Origin: a virus
Virus record (IMG/VR): IMGVR_UViG_3300018080_000043
Location: 1-45,540 of that record
Strand: one strand, 5' to 3'
DNA: 45,540 nt
The translations under genes were made by a program, and so were the position numbers. Under the pieces are notes generated by a model. That model was not told where the DNA came from. It saw only the letters and a program-made list of their open reading frames with translations, and made no database searches. Positions 45,512 through 45,540 of the stretch are shown here, in pieces. Each line of letters starts with the position of its first letter. Within the stretch, counting starts at the first letter, position 1.

Positions 45512-45540
45512 AGTTGTCGCGGCTGTTGTTGTAGTTGTCG
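45512..45540. repeat. Terminal direct repeat, right copy
   Basis: Identical to positions 1-29; see that entry for the circularity argument. Confidence 0.85.

Overview
The window is a complete or near-complete genome of a tailed phage (Caudoviricetes). It carries a portal, both terminase subunits, a scaffold, a major capsid protein, neck proteins, a phage-type DNA polymerase and very tightly packed genes. There is no tape-measure, sheath or integrase gene. Instead there are very large, Ala/Gly-rich and coiled-coil proteins of the kind podoviruses eject with their DNA, so a short-tailed lytic phage is the best guess. The host cannot be read from the sequence: strong AAAGGAG-type ribosome sites show a bacterial host, and a few accessory families resemble ones common in actinobacteriophages. 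The last 29 bases (45512-45540) equal the first 29, and one threonine-rich gene runs across that junction, so the map is circular or terminally redundant, with a unit of about 45.5 kb.

Layout: a divergent, GC-rich control region (14426-14922) separates two transcription blocks. The leftward late block runs from 14425 down through position 1 and on through 45511 to 36332. In order it encodes a membrane/lipoprotein pair (lysis candidates), a carbohydrate-binding-like sandwich protein, TerS, a beta-helix protein, a glycosyltransferase, a membrane protein, two small proteins, TerL, portal, an overlapping zinc ribbon, scaffold, major capsid protein, head and neck proteins and a threonine-rich protein. 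Past the junction come a second glycosyltransferase, a sulfotransferase-like protein, a GNAT-like protein and three internal/ejection proteins, including one of 1797 residues. Most starts overlap the previous stop (ATGA, TGATG, TAATG, GTGA).

The rightward block (14923-36348) begins with many small proteins of unknown function, interrupted by rho-independent terminators, a roughly 235-nt rod-like inverted repeat and a recurring leader element. A noncoding stretch with tRNA-like genes (21859-22700) follows. After more small genes come a sigma-like protein and the replication/recombination set: a Cas4/RecB-like nuclease, an ArsR-like regulator, a Sak4-like ATPase, a candidate ssDNA-binding partner, a ParB-methyltransferase fusion, a UDG-DNA polymerase A fusion and a DUF3987-like protein.

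The most striking find is at 21889-22190. Two tRNA-like genes are written in permuted order (3' half first, then a 13-14 nt linker, then the 5' half). Their acceptor and anticodon stems match across that order, and the flanks also pair. Other points of note are a sigma region-4-like domain inside the giant ejection protein, a zinc-ribbon gene overprinted on the portal gene's 3' end, and the repeated structured leaders.
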